Position numbers and translations under genes: made by a program. The notes under the pieces were generated by a model. It did no database searches. It saw only the letters and a program-made list of their open reading frames with translations, and was not told the origin of the DNA. This document shows, piece after piece, positions 52,263-61,277 of a stretch of DNA of 64,000 bases. Source of the DNA: Sediminibacillus dalangtanensis (GTDB taxonomy: Bacteria; Bacillota; Bacilli; Bacillales; Amphibacillaceae). Where the stretch lies: assembly GCF_017792025.1 (NCBI RefSeq), contig NZ_CP046956.1, positions 2,914,001-2,978,000 on the forward strand, in the 5' to 3' direction. Numbering within the stretch: position 1 is the stretch's first letter; each line of letters starts with the position of its first letter.

Positions 52263-53300
52263 ATGAAAAGATTCAGGTTCTTCGGCGGCCGTATTGTAAA
52301 AACGGGAATAGCCGTTTTTTTGACTTCATTGATTTGCCAATGGCTGGATTGGCCTGCTGTTTTTGCTGTTATCACAGCCATTGTCACCATCGAGCCGACT
52401 GCCGCCGACTCGATTAGAAAAGGATTGATCCGTTTTCCGGCATCTGCCATCGGATCGGCGTACGCTGTACTGTTCATCTTTCTGTTCGGAAATTCTCCGA
52501 TTACGTACACAGCAGCAGCTGTATGTACCATTGTTACCTGCTTCCGGTTAAAACTGCATTCGGGTTTGCTGGTAGCGACGCTGACATCGGTGGCAATGAT
52601 AGAAGTAATCCATAGCAATTTTCTCATTTCCTTTCTTATCAGGCTGGGGACCACGTCCATCGGTCTGCTGATTTCCACAGCTGTCAATTTGTTCGTGTTT
52701 CCGCCCAATTATTCGAAGTTGATTCTTAACAATATCCATTCGATGGCCAGGACAACCGGCATTGAATTGGAAAATATTCTAAAGGCTATATTGGCGGAAA
52801 AAAAGCCGGATTACCAACAAATCAGGGATACGTTTTCACAGCTGAAAAGAAAGCTGGACAAAACGGAGATGTTGATCCGGTTTCAAAAAGAGGAATCAAA
52901 ATACCACCGTTTCGACGAGCAGTCCAAGAAGGTTTTTCGCAGTGAGCAGGAGAAGCTTGCTGCATTGCGACTGATCCATTATCATATTGGAAATTTGATC
53001 AATACCCCGCTCAATACGCTGTTATGGACGGACCAAGAGAAACAAAAAGTATGCCAGACTGTCGAGAGCCTGGCAACTGCGCTGAAAAACCCTGACAAAT
53101 TCAGTTCGGAGGCGCATCGAAACCAAATCCAGTCCTTGATGACCCAATTTTGGAAAAGTAAAAAGGATGCAGCCGATCCAAAAGAAAAGGACAGTCCAAC
53201 CTTTTTCACTGCCGAAATTATTATTTTATATGAAATATTATCCATATATAACCTTGTCGAAGACCTTCTTGATGAGGAAGATTTCTCCGTCCCTGAATAA
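52263..53300 (+). CDS. Aromatic acid exporter family (ArAE/FUSC-like) membrane protein
   Basis: 345 aa. The first 150 residues carry four to six membrane segments (TGIAVFLTSLICQWL, AVFAVITAIVTIEPT, ASAIGSAYAVLFIFLFG, LLVATLTSVAMIEVI, LGTTSIGLLISTAVNLFVFPP), with IVTIEPTAADSIRKG typical of the YgaE/YqjA group. The rest is a cytoplasmic helical domain. ATG 52263 follows AAGGGTG by eight bases. Its substrate is unknown; aromatic acid export is known only for distant relatives. Confidence 0.82.
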   Translation: MKRFRFFGGRIVKTGIAVFLTSLICQWLDWPAVFAVITAIVTIEPTAADSIRKGLIRFPASAIGSAYAVLFIFLFGNSPITYTAAAVCTIVTCFRLKLHSGLLVATLTSVAMIEVIHSNFLISFLIRLGTTSIGLLISTAVNLFVFPPNYSKLILNNIHSMARTTGIELENILKAILAEKKPDYQQIRDTFSQLKRKLDKTEMLIRFQKEESKYHRFDEQSKKVFRSEQEKLAALRLIHYHIGNLINTPLNTLLWTDQEKQKVCQTVESLATALKNPDKFSSEAHRNQIQSLMTQFWKSKKDAADPKEKDSPTFFTAEIIILYEILSIYNLVEDLLDEEDFSVPE

Positions 53301-53415
53301 CAACGTCAAAAAACGCCTGTTTCATGGCATTCCCTTATGAGAACCAGAGAAAAGATTGAATATGCAGGAGGAAACCGACTGCCCAGCCGGTAAATTATCA
53401 CTTAATTACTAGGAA

Positions 53416-53453
53416 GGGACTGTCCCCGAGTTTTATGGGACAGTCTCTTTTTA
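53416..53453 (+). terminator. Terminator made from a REP-like inverted pair
   Basis: GGGACTGTCCCC (53416-53427) and GGGACAGTCTC (53437-53447) form a hairpin with a short loop followed by TTTTTATC. It ends the exporter-like gene and is at once a member of the dispersed repeat family. Confidence 0.7.
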
Positions 53454-53539
53454 TCTTTATCGCCAAGGCATCTTCCTTAACCTCCCCTCCCCGCTTGCGT
53501 TAAACTAGGAAAAAGACATGTAAAAAGAAGGTGACTCGT

Positions 53540-54244
53540 ATGGAATCTATTCAAAAGAAGTTGTCTTTTTTCCCACTGAGTGAATCAGCAATATTAATTG
53601 ATTTTGGAGAGCCAATCTCTGTGGAGAAAAATATGTACATCCACCAGTTAACCGCAGCCTTAAACGCGGAACCCTTTCCTGGTTTTATCGAAGTGGTTCC
53701 TGCTTACACAACACTGACCGTCTATTACGATCCCCTGGCTGCTGACAGTTCCAATCCCTATCACCATACGTGCACGAGGATCGAACATGCCGCCCACACC
53801 TTGAAAACAGACAAGCTGGAAACAAAAACAATAGAGCTGCCTGTCTGCTATGACCCGGAATTCGCTCTTGATATTACGGAAGTTGCTAACCATAACGGCC
53901 TATCCCCAGAAGAAGTGATCGAAAGGCATACAACTCAGGTTTATCACGTTTACTTTATCGGATTTGCACCCGGTTTCCCTTTTCTGGGAGGATTGGATTC
54001 GACCATTGCCACTCCGAGAAAACAGTCGCCACGCCGTGAAACCCCGGCAGGATCTGTCGGAATCGCCGGCCGGCAGACAGGTGTTTATCCTATCGATATT
54101 CCCGGTGGCTGGCAGATCATAGGTCGTACCCCGCGGCAGCTTTTACACTTGAATGATCGGAGTCCGGCATTGCTGCAACCAGGAGACAAAGTCCGATTTC
54201 ATGCGATAAGCAAACAGGAGTACCTGAGGCAGGAGGAATCATAA
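53540..54244 (+). CDS. pxpB: 5-oxoprolinase subunit PxpB (KipI)
   Basis: Subunit of the ATP-dependent 5-oxoprolinase that turns pyroglutamate into glutamate. 234 aa; family motifs ESAILIDFGEPIS early, VYHVYFIGFAPGFPFLGGLD in the middle, and RRETPAGSVGIAGRQTGVYP later. ATG 53540 follows AGAAGGTG by six bases. Stop and the next start overlap (ATGG sharing). The B. subtilis homologue KipI also inhibits the sporulation kinase KinA. Together with ggt nearby, it would salvage gamma-glutamyl-derived 5-oxoproline. Confidence 0.93.
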   Translation: MESIQKKLSFFPLSESAILIDFGEPISVEKNMYIHQLTAALNAEPFPGFIEVVPAYTTLTVYYDPLAADSSNPYHHTCTRIEHAAHTLKTDKLETKTIELPVCYDPEFALDITEVANHNGLSPEEVIERHTTQVYHVYFIGFAPGFPFLGGLDSTIATPRKQSPRRETPAGSVGIAGRQTGVYPIDIPGGWQIIGRTPRQLLHLNDRSPALLQPGDKVRFHAISKQEYLRQEES

Positions 54245-55212
54245 TGGCGTTAAGAATTATCGAGGAAGGCTTACAAACATCGATTCAGGATACTGGGCGA
54301 TATGGCTATCAGTCAGCAGGATTTTCCGTAAGTGGGGCGATGGATAGAAGGGCAGCTGCATTGGCCAATATAGCCGTCAATAACGACCCAAATCAAGCGG
54401 TTTTGGAAATGAGCTATGTCGGGCCGAGTATAACGTTTGAGGCCGATACAGTAATTGCCCTGGCAGGCGCTGATATGGCAGCAAAAATCAATGGCAAGCC
54501 CATACAGCTCGGAAAGCCTGTTTCCATCAAAAATGCGGATACCCTGCAACTCCGGACAGCCCGAAGAGGCCTTCACTGTTATCTGGCAGTTAAAGGGGGC
54601 TTCAATGTGCCCGATTTCCTCGGTTCCAAAAGCGCTTCCCTAAAAGACCAATTAGGCGGCAGCTTTCATGGGAAGCTAAAAGCAGGGGATACCATTCCCT
54701 TTCAGTTTCCCACGAAGGCAACTTCGGTTTCATGGAGGCTGAGTCCGAAGCTATTTGACTATATCTCTGGCAAGCAGACTACGATCCGTTTTTTAGAAGG
54801 CAGACAATATCATTGGTTTACCAGACAATCGTTGTCCGATTTTACTTCAACTGCCTATACATCTACCCCACAATCCAATCGCATGGGGTATCGTCTGCAG
54901 GGAACTCCGCTGAAAATTCAAATAGAAGGAGATTTGGTCACAGAAGTAGCAGGGTTCGGTACCATTCAAGTCCCGCCTGACGGCCAGCCAATCATTTTAA
55001 TGGCAGAAAGTCAGCCGACAGGCGGATACCCCAAAATCGGACAAGTCATCCAAAGCGACTTGCCAGCTTTAAGCCAAATAAGACCGGGTCAGCCAATTGT
55101 TTTTCAAATGACAACATTAGAAAATGCCCTGCAGGTATGGGAGAATACAGTTCGCCAGTTAGCTATGTTAAAAAGCAATTCTGATATAAAATGGGGGGAG
55201 TTGGAAACATGA
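54244..55212 (+). CDS. pxpC: 5-oxoprolinase subunit PxpC (KipA)
   Basis: Biotin-dependent-carboxylase-like (AHS2) protein, 322 aa. Typical blocks: [28 protein letters not shown], split at the D-x-G-R site, [28 protein letters not shown], and [15 protein letters not shown]. Forms the catalytic complex with PxpB. Starts at the last base of pxpB and overlaps pxpA by 4 bp. Confidence 0.93.
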   Translation: MALRIIEEGLQTSIQDTGRYGYQSAGFSVSGAMDRRAAALANIAVNNDPNQAVLEMSYVGPSITFEADTVIALAGADMAAKINGKPIQLGKPVSIKNADTLQLRTARRGLHCYLAVKGGFNVPDFLGSKSASLKDQLGGSFHGKLKAGDTIPFQFPTKATSVSWRLSPKLFDYISGKQTTIRFLEGRQYHWFTRQSLSDFTSTAYTSTPQSNRMGYRLQGTPLKIQIEGDLVTEVAGFGTIQVPPDGQPIILMAESQPTGGYPKIGQVIQSDLPALSQIRPGQPIVFQMTTLENALQVWENTVRQLAMLKSNSDIKWGELET

Positions 55213-55955
55213 AGTCGGCCGACATTAATTGCGATATGGGGGAAAGCTTTGGTGCATACACGATTGGAAATGATCAGGAGGTAATCCAAGCGATTACCTC
55301 CGCAAATATCGCTTGCGGTTACCATGCCGGAGACCCTGCAACAATGGCCAAAACCGTCCGTCTTTGTATCGATTACGAGGTGAACATCGGGGCCCACCCG
55401 GCTCTTCCCGACCTGATTGGCTTTGGCCGTCGCTCGATGCAGATTACACCAGATGAAGCTTATCAACTGATCATCTACCAAACCGGTGCATTATCAGGTT
55501 TTGTTAAAGCTGCCGGCAGTAGTCTTTCCCATGTAAAACCACACGGCGCTTTATACAACATGGCCGCAAAGGATCACTCGATTGCTGAGTCAATTGCCCA
55601 AGCAGTTTTTGACTTCGATTCACGCTTAACACTTTTCGCTTTGTCAGGCAGCGCACTGGCAGAAGCAGGTAAAAAAGCAGGACTGCATGTTGCCCATGAA
55701 GTGTTTGCCGACCGTACCTATCAGGAGGATGGCAGCTTGACACCGAGAAGTGAGGCAAATGCTTTGATCACGGATGAGAACCGGGCCATCGATCAAGTAA
55801 TGCAAATGCTCAAATCCCAGACCGTCACAACGGTGAGCGGCAAAAGCATCCCGATTATAGCAGATACCATCTGTATCCATGGCGACAGTCCGCAAGCACC
55901 AGGGTTTGCCCAAAAGATTCATGCCCAATTGCGAAAAGAAGGATTTCTTTTATAA
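55209..55955 (+). CDS. pxpA: 5-oxoprolinase subunit PxpA (LamB/YcsF)
   Basis: LamB/YcsF-family subunit, 248 aa. Begins [17 protein letters not shown], with [30 protein letters not shown] and KPHGALYN, all conserved. ATG 55209 overlaps the pxpC stop (ATGA) and follows GGGGGGAG. Third part of the 5-oxoprolinase; the order pxpB-pxpC-pxpA differs from the B. subtilis ycsF-first order. Confidence 0.94.
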   Translation: MKSADINCDMGESFGAYTIGNDQEVIQAITSANIACGYHAGDPATMAKTVRLCIDYEVNIGAHPALPDLIGFGRRSMQITPDEAYQLIIYQTGALSGFVKAAGSSLSHVKPHGALYNMAAKDHSIAESIAQAVFDFDSRLTLFALSGSALAEAGKKAGLHVAHEVFADRTYQEDGSLTPRSEANALITDENRAIDQVMQMLKSQTVTTVSGKSIPIIADTICIHGDSPQAPGFAQKIHAQLRKEGFLL

Positions 55956-56058
55956 TGCTATTAAGAAAGAAAGACGCTGCCATGCCATGAGTGTTATTTT
56001 TTCTCTTCTAACAAGGGGCTTAAGGCAACTAATACGCAGGAGATGATAATGGAAATAG

Positions 56059-56223
56059 TGGAATCAACTTTCGTTGGGTAAAGGCGATATTATCGACGAT
56101 TCCGGCTTCGACTCCTACTTTCACAATGGGTATGAAGTAGTCAGGGTACCCCTTGATTATAGCGCCGGTCAATGTCGGGCATCCTTCGCACCACTCCATA
56201 TAGAATTAGAGGAAATAACGTAA
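56059..56223 (+). pseudogene. Remnant: C-terminal end of an unidentified protein
   Basis: A frame without a start codon reads WNQLSLGKGDIIDDSGFD and goes on to NGYEVVRVPLDYSAGQ and LHIELEEIT before a stop. Composition looks like real protein. It has no ribosome site and begins after a stop, so it is probably the surviving tail of a lost gene. I cannot identify the family. The rest of 55956-56277 holds nothing I can name. Confidence 0.4.
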
Positions 56224-56277
56224 CTGGAATACACGGTTGGAGGGCTGTAACAATACAACACCTGAAAGAACTAGTGA

Positions 56278-56311
56278 AAAACCCCTCGCCTGTTCATCAG
56301 GGGAGGGGTTG
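56278..56311 (-). terminator. Terminator of the SurA/PrsA-like gene
   Basis: AACCCCTC and GAGGGGTT with inner CCTG/CAGG; minus-strand tail TTTTTC, 12 bp from the stop. Confidence 0.8.
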
Positions 56312-56322
56312 AATATCCTCTA

Positions 56323-57057
56323 TTATATTTTCGTTTCTACTTCGCTGTTTTCTTTTAATTGAGCAAGCAATTCGCTGATTTCCTCATTCTGCTTTTGCTG
56401 TACCAACAATTCTTTAATCTTATCTTTTACTTCTTCATAATCTTGAATATCTTCCTGCTGACTGGCAAGTTGATCATAATATTCTTTCGCTTCATCGTCG
56501 GTTACTTCCGGCTCGGAAATTTCGTTTTGCAAGTAAACCTGCATTTTCACTTCCTGAGCAAGAGACTGACGCAGACCCTCTTCTGTGTTACCATTTTCCT
56601 CTAAGGAAGCTTGATACTGTTCATCATCTTCGAACTGAGATTTATATTGTTCCAGCGACTGATCCACCTGCTCCTCAGGCGCTTCTATTTCCTGCTTATC
56701 TATTTCCTGCATGACTAATTCCTGGTTGACCAGCATATCAATTGTTTGCTGTTTTACCAGTTCCTCATCACTTGTATCCTGGCCGCTTCGCATCAAAGTG
56801 GAAAATGTCTGGGGCAGTGCTTCATTGAAGGCGTCGCCTTTGATTTCTTCCCCATTAACCACGGCGACAAGTTTATCCTCTTCCACTTTCTGAGCCTCCA
56901 TTTGCTCCTGCTGTTCCTGCTGCTGCTTAGCTAGTTCCTCTTGCGCTTGTTGCTGTTCGGCATTTTGATCATTCTCCTGGGCACTATCCTCGTCATCACT
57001 GCACGCCGCCAACAAACTTACAAAGAGCGCCATCATTAAAAGTGTGAGTTTCTTCAT
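56323..57057 (-). CDS. SurA N-terminal-domain lipoprotein (PrsA-like foldase)
   Basis: Secreted lipoprotein, 244 aa from ATG 57057 (MKKLTLLMMALFVSLLAAC, lipobox LLAAC). A very acidic Gln/Glu-rich linker (about 20-60) leads to a SurA_N domain (VVNGEEIKGDAFNEALPQTF..DMLVNQELVMQEI). The parvulin-type isomerase domain of true PrsA is missing, so it is a chaperone-like relative rather than a PPIase. Single gene with its own promoter and terminator. Confidence 0.82.
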   Translation of the reverse strand: MKKLTLLMMALFVSLLAACSDDEDSAQENDQNAEQQQAQEELAKQQQEQQEQMEAQKVEEDKLVAVVNGEEIKGDAFNEALPQTFSTLMRSGQDTSDEELVKQQTIDMLVNQELVMQEIDKQEIEAPEEQVDQSLEQYKSQFEDDEQYQASLEENGNTEEGLRQSLAQEVKMQVYLQNEISEPEVTDDEAKEYYDQLASQQEDIQDYEEVKDKIKELLVQQKQNEEISELLAQLKENSEVETKI

Positions 57058-57092
57058 TTGTTCATGCCTCATTTCATAAATATTCTTCCCCC

Positions 57093-57121
57093 TTTATACA
57101 TGGTTTTCTTTACCATTGCAA
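57093..57121 (-). promoter_or_regulatory. Promoter of the SurA/PrsA-like gene
   Basis: Minus strand -35 TTGCAA (57116-57121), 17-bp spacer, -10 TATAAA (57093-57098). Confidence 0.55.
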
Positions 57122-57230
57122 GCGGTAAGGATAAGAAGGCGTGCCAGAACCCTGTCCATACTAGGCTTGAACCAGATTATTACAGTTTTTTTACAGGGGT
57201 GACAGTGAGGGCCAGGTCGTTTTAAAAAAA

Positions 57231-57257
57231 GGCTGCCATCCTGTCAGGACAGCAGCC
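57231..57257 (-). terminator. Terminator of the beta-glucoside operon
   Basis: GGCTGC and GCAGCC with inner GTCCTG/CAGGAC-like pairing, followed on the minus strand by TTTTTTT. Confidence 0.85.
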
Positions 57258-57264
57258 GATAAAG

Positions 57265-58608
57265 TTATACCTCCAACCAATGATTATTCACCAGTTTTTG
57301 ATACCAGTAAAAGCTCTCTTTTTTTGTACGCTCCAGCGTGCGGTAGTTGACATGGACGAGACCGAAGCGTTTGCTATAGCCTTCTGCCCATTCAAAGTTG
57401 TCGAGGAGTGACCAAGTAATATATCCTTTTAGATTGACGCCCGATTTTATACTCCGCGCCACAGCCGTGACATGGGCCTTTAAGTAGTCAATCCTGCGCT
57501 GATCATCGACTGTCCCTTTTTCCACTCCGTCATTGATACAAATCCCATTTTCCGTAATATAGATAGGGATGTTTCCGTACTTATCAGCTATAAAGGTCAG
57601 TACTTTATAAAAACCTTCTGCATTGATATACCAGCCAATGTCGGTTTTTTTGTAGCCCATATCGATTCCCTCTACCTGAAGCATACCACTATCCTTGTTA
57701 TGCCTGGCGACGTTTGACTCGTAATAGTTGATACCGATAAAGTCCACTGGCTGTTGGATCCACTCCATGTCTCCTTCTTCAATGGCAAGTGTTGCACCAT
57801 GGTCCGCAAACCATTCAACCATGAACGCCGGATATTTTCCGTTAAATACTGGATCAAGGAACCAATCGATCATCCACCCCATCCCCCTACGGCAGGCTTC
57901 CATGTCTTCCCCGCTGCTACTATAGGCTTCCAGCCAGGTAACATTGGGGGCAAAACCAATCTTCCCACCCGTTTTCATTTCGCGAAACTTAGCTACCGCT
58001 TTGCCGTGGGCAAGCAACAAGTGATGGGAAATAGTGACCGCCAGTCCGAGATCCTGGTTCCCGGGAGCATGAGCACCGATATAATTGGATAAAAAAGAGA
58101 CACACCAAGGTTCATTGATTGTTAACCATGAATGGATTTTTCCCGAGAATTCCCGGAACATCAACTCGGCATAAGCAACAAATGCTTCCACCGTCTCCCG
58201 GTTATTCCAGCCGCCTCTATCCTGCAGGGCCTGTGGCAAATCCCAATGGTAAAGCGTACACATTGGCTCGATTCCATTGGCCAGCAGTTCATCGACCAGG
58301 CGATGATAATAATCCAGCCCTTCCTGGTTTACTTCTCCCTTACCGTTCGGAAAAATCCTTGGCCAGGATACCGAAAAGCGATACACATCTACCCCTAGCT
58401 CCTTCATTAGTCGGATATCTTCGTCAAATCGATGATAACTGTCACAGGCAACATCGCCATTATCTCCGTTAAGTACCTTTCCAGGCGTGTGGGAAAACGT
58501 ATCCCAAATGGACGGACCTCTTCCGCCTTCCGTAACGCCTCCTTCAATTTGATAAGCAGCCGTTGCCACACCCCAACGAAAATCCTCCCCAAACTCAATA
58601 ATCGCCAT
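57265..58608 (-). CDS. Family 1 beta-glucosidase
   Basis: Cytoplasmic GH1 enzyme, 447 aa, that releases glucose from beta-glucosides such as cellobiose. N-terminal FRWGVATAAYQIEGG, acid/base Glu in LTINEPWC (about residue 165), nucleophile Glu in IYITENG (about 352) and the sugar-binding SLLDNFEWAEGYSKRFGL. No phospho-sugar pocket is expected because the operon brings an ABC rather than a PTS. ATG 58608 follows GGGAGAGG; codons upstream include REP sequence and are not coding. Confidence 0.93.
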   Translation of the reverse strand: MAIIEFGEDFRWGVATAAYQIEGGVTEGGRGPSIWDTFSHTPGKVLNGDNGDVACDSYHRFDEDIRLMKELGVDVYRFSVSWPRIFPNGKGEVNQEGLDYYHRLVDELLANGIEPMCTLYHWDLPQALQDRGGWNNRETVEAFVAYAELMFREFSGKIHSWLTINEPWCVSFLSNYIGAHAPGNQDLGLAVTISHHLLLAHGKAVAKFREMKTGGKIGFAPNVTWLEAYSSSGEDMEACRRGMGWMIDWFLDPVFNGKYPAFMVEWFADHGATLAIEEGDMEWIQQPVDFIGINYYESNVARHNKDSGMLQVEGIDMGYKKTDIGWYINAEGFYKVLTFIADKYGNIPIYITENGICINDGVEKGTVDDQRRIDYLKAHVTAVARSIKSGVNLKGYITWSLLDNFEWAEGYSKRFGLVHVNYRTLERTKKESFYWYQKLVNNHWLEV

Positions 58609-58636
58609 AAAACCTCTCCCTTCCCTACTAATAGGA

Positions 58637-58703
58637 GGGACAGTCCCCCAACACGCTACCACTCCACCGCGACGCAGTGTTACTTCAGTGGGGGACTGTC
58701 CCC
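58637..58703. repeat. REP-like inverted pair between YesL-like and GH1 genes
   Basis: GGGACAGTCCCCC (58637-58649) and GGGGACTGTCCCC (58691-58703), opposite orientations, 41 bp apart. The second copy lies inside the 3' end of the YesL-like gene and encodes its last residues (GDSP). Confidence 0.85.
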
Positions 58704-59339
58704 AATAATATTGTCATTTGGTCTCTCTTTGTTTGTTGTTTGGTTTTTGATCTGGATGGTTAGCTTGTCAAAGATATGATACATAATGAACGCTAGCAGA
58801 CTGCCGATGATGAACAGAAAAAACGGGAAATAGTAGACGATTGCCACTCCAGCTACAAGGATGGTTGCATAAGAAAGCGTATGCAATATTTTGCTGATTG
58901 AAAGCAATAAAGCATTTTTCATAGCATGCAGGATGGTTAATTCATAATTTACCAGCATGAGAAACAGGTTGGGCATGGTAATGCCATACAAAATCGCCAA
59001 AAACATCGTCATGGTAAAAAGGATGCTGCTTCCCGGAAAAGAATAGATTAGGAGAATCGAAGCATCGAAATAGAGAATCGCTCCTCCGGCCAGCCAGAGA
59101 AGTCCAATAACAAAGCTCTTTCTGAAATTCTCTCTGAATTTACTTATGTAAATTTGGAAGACGCCGGAGTCGATCCCTTTTAAATGCCATTGCCGGACAA
59201 CGGCAAACATGGCCGTTGTTGCCGGAAAAATCGTGATTACCGGCAGACAACAAACAAGCCACATAACATTCAATAATAAAAAATGGGTGAAAATATCCAT
59301 GATTCGGTTAAAAATACTTTGCGTTCGCTGCATGGCCAT
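58680..59339 (-). CDS. YesL-family (DUF624) membrane protein
   Basis: 219-aa membrane protein with about five segments, starting with FTHFLLLNVMWLVCCLPVITIFPATTAM, divided as usual around LPVITIFPATTAMFAV. DUF624 proteins go with CUT1 sugar operons; their function is unknown. ATG 59339 is eight bases after AAAGGG. The C-terminus IIGDSPPLK is written by a REP-like repeat, so the original stop has probably been replaced. Confidence 0.82.
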   Translation of the reverse strand: MAMQRTQSIFNRIMDIFTHFLLLNVMWLVCCLPVITIFPATTAMFAVVRQWHLKGIDSGVFQIYISKFRENFRKSFVIGLLWLAGGAILYFDASILLIYSFPGSSILFTMTMFLAILYGITMPNLFLMLVNYELTILHAMKNALLLSISKILHTLSYATILVAGVAIVYYFPFFLFIIGSLLAFIMYHIFDKLTIQIKNQTTNKERPNDNIIGDSPPLK

Positions 59340-59351
59340 CTCTGCCACCCT

Positions 59352-60383
59352 TTAAATAGAAAGTTTTTTTGTATCAACCGCTGACGATTCCCGGATCACC
59401 AGCTCGGGGTCTACCAATATCGAACTCGGTTCGGTATTGCCATTGATCAAATCATTCAGCATATAAGCAGCCAGCCTGCCCATTTTGTCCTTATCCTGTT
59501 TCACCGTACTCAATGCCGGGTCACTGTACCGGCACGCTTCAATATCGTCGCACCCTATCAGCTTTATATCGACAGGAATGCTCAAGCCGGCATCCTTTAT
59601 TGCCTTCATCGCCCCTAACGCCATCATATCTGAAGCAGCAAAGACGGCCTGCGGGTATGGCCGGTTCTTAAGAATTTCCTTCATCGCATGATAACCGCTT
59701 TCTTCAAAATAATTTCCATATTGAATCCACTCTGGTTTGACGGTCATTCCAAGTTGATTCATGCTGTGCAAAAAGCCCTGTTTACGAATATCAGAAATCA
59801 CCGAATCCTCAGGCCCGCCGATAAACGCTACCTCTTTTAGGGAGTGCAAATAAAAATATTCCACCACTTTTGCCGAAACTTTGCTATTGTCCGTTGTCAC
59901 ATAGCTGGAGGACGGTCCTGTCATCTCGATATCCACTCCCAAACAAGGGACAGAACTCTGATCCAATTCGTAAATAGAATCTTCGATATAGTCCCCGGCC
60001 ACGATCAAGCAACCATCCAGCTGGAAATGCTTGCATCTTGCCAGATAATCCTGGCTGCTTTTACTGAATTGATTGTTCGAGAACACCAAAATATCGTAAC
60101 CCATCTGGCCGATGGTCTTGCGGAATGCATTGATCACTTGATTGAAAAAAGGGTGATTGAAATCGACATCGATTTCCCCGGCATAAATCAAACCGATCAG
60201 ATTCGATTTTTTCGTAGCCAGCGATTTGGCTGAAAAACTAGGTTGATAGCCGGTTTCTTCGATTATTTTCAAAACCTTTTCTTTTGTTTTCCAGCCAATG
60301 CTGCCGGTATCGTTAATGATTTTAGACACGGTTCCAGGCGATACACCTGCCATCTTGGCAATATCTTTGATTGTCAGCTTCAT
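59352..60383 (-). CDS. LacI-family regulator of the beta-glucoside operon
   Basis: 343 aa. Complete N-terminal domain MKLTIKDIAKMAGVSPGTVSKIINDTG and hinge, then the periplasmic-binding-type effector domain (LIGLIYAGEIDVDFNHPFF, GCLIVAGDYIEDS, AVFAASDMMALGAMKAI, IKLIGCDDIE). Located inside the operon between the permeases and the YesL-like gene. Likely binds the two GAAA(C/T)CGGTTTC palindromes before the binding-protein gene. Confidence 0.92.
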   Translation of the reverse strand: MKLTIKDIAKMAGVSPGTVSKIINDTGSIGWKTKEKVLKIIEETGYQPSFSAKSLATKKSNLIGLIYAGEIDVDFNHPFFNQVINAFRKTIGQMGYDILVFSNNQFSKSSQDYLARCKHFQLDGCLIVAGDYIEDSIYELDQSSVPCLGVDIEMTGPSSSYVTTDNSKVSAKVVEYFYLHSLKEVAFIGGPEDSVISDIRKQGFLHSMNQLGMTVKPEWIQYGNYFEESGYHAMKEILKNRPYPQAVFAASDMMALGAMKAIKDAGLSIPVDIKLIGCDDIEACRYSDPALSTVKQDKDKMGRLAAYMLNDLINGNTEPSSILVDPELVIRESSAVDTKKLSI

Positions 60384-60417
60384 AGGGATCCCTCAGTCTT
60401 ATTGATATACTATTGTT

Positions 60418-61266
60418 TTAGCTTTTTACCGCTCCTTGTGTCAAGCTCTGAATGAACATCCTGTTGAATAGCAGGAAGATAATAATCAACGGAACCGTAG
60501 CCCAAAATGTTCCTGATAAAATCATGCCGTTGTCCCGCACATAATTATCAATCAAATTCCGCAATGCAATCTGAATGGTATAAGAGGACTCTTCACGCAG
60601 GACGACGAGCGGCCATAGAAAGTCATTCCACATATACATAAACTTGATAATCGCCAAGGTTGCAAAAGCCGGGATTATTACCGGGACGGCAATGTTCCAG
60701 TAGATGCGAAAATTGGAGCAGCCATCGATTTTTGCCGCATCGATCAACTCATCCGGCACATTGCTGCTAATGTACTGTCTCATCCAAAAGATGCCGAATG
60801 CATCAATCATACCGGGTACAATGATTGCTTTTAAGTCGTTTACCCAATCAAGCTTGGTGATAATGTAATATTGCGGGATTAAGCCAAGCTGCGGCGGGAC
60901 CATCATTGTCACTAGCAAAAAAATAAACAGCAGGTTTTTTCCTTTGAATTGGAATTTCGCAAAAGCAAACCCTGCCAGAGAGCAAAGAATCAACACTCCT
61001 GCCGTCGTCACGGACGCCACAACCAATGAATTCCACATAGCCCCAAAAAAGTCGATATTACTTAACACATTTTGAAAGTTTTCCACCAGCTGTTTACCAG
61101 GAATGAATGCCGGCGGTACAGCGTTAATAGCACTATTATGGTTCGCTGCCATCACGAACATCCAATAAAACGGGAAGACAGACAGAATGGCAGCTATCAG
61201 CAGCAATAAATAGACGAACAACTTGGAAATGGACACTTTTCTCGTTTTTCCTATGGTTTTACTCAT
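60418..61266 (-). CDS. CUT1 sugar ABC permease (MalG type), beta-glucoside operon
   Basis: 282 aa; six segments from LFVYLLLLIAAILSVFPFYWMF; EAA loop DELIDAAKIDGCSNFRIYWNIAVPVI; end MFIQSLTQGAVKS. ATG 61266 follows AGGAG by eight bases. Probable cellobiose/beta-glucoside transport inferred from the GH1 gene in the operon. Confidence 0.92.
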   Translation of the reverse strand: MSKTIGKTRKVSISKLFVYLLLLIAAILSVFPFYWMFVMAANHNSAINAVPPAFIPGKQLVENFQNVLSNIDFFGAMWNSLVVASVTTAGVLILCSLAGFAFAKFQFKGKNLLFIFLLVTMMVPPQLGLIPQYYIITKLDWVNDLKAIIVPGMIDAFGIFWMRQYISSNVPDELIDAAKIDGCSNFRIYWNIAVPVIIPAFATLAIIKFMYMWNDFLWPLVVLREESSYTIQIALRNLIDNYVRDNGMILSGTFWATVPLIIIFLLFNRMFIQSLTQGAVKS

Positions 61267-61277
61267 CTGCCACACTC

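Noticed and set aside
57265..58608. GH1 enzyme as a 6-phospho-beta-glucosidase
   Set aside because: The operon has an ABC importer and no beta-glucoside PTS, so unphosphorylated substrate is more likely; residue-level proof is not visible by eye.
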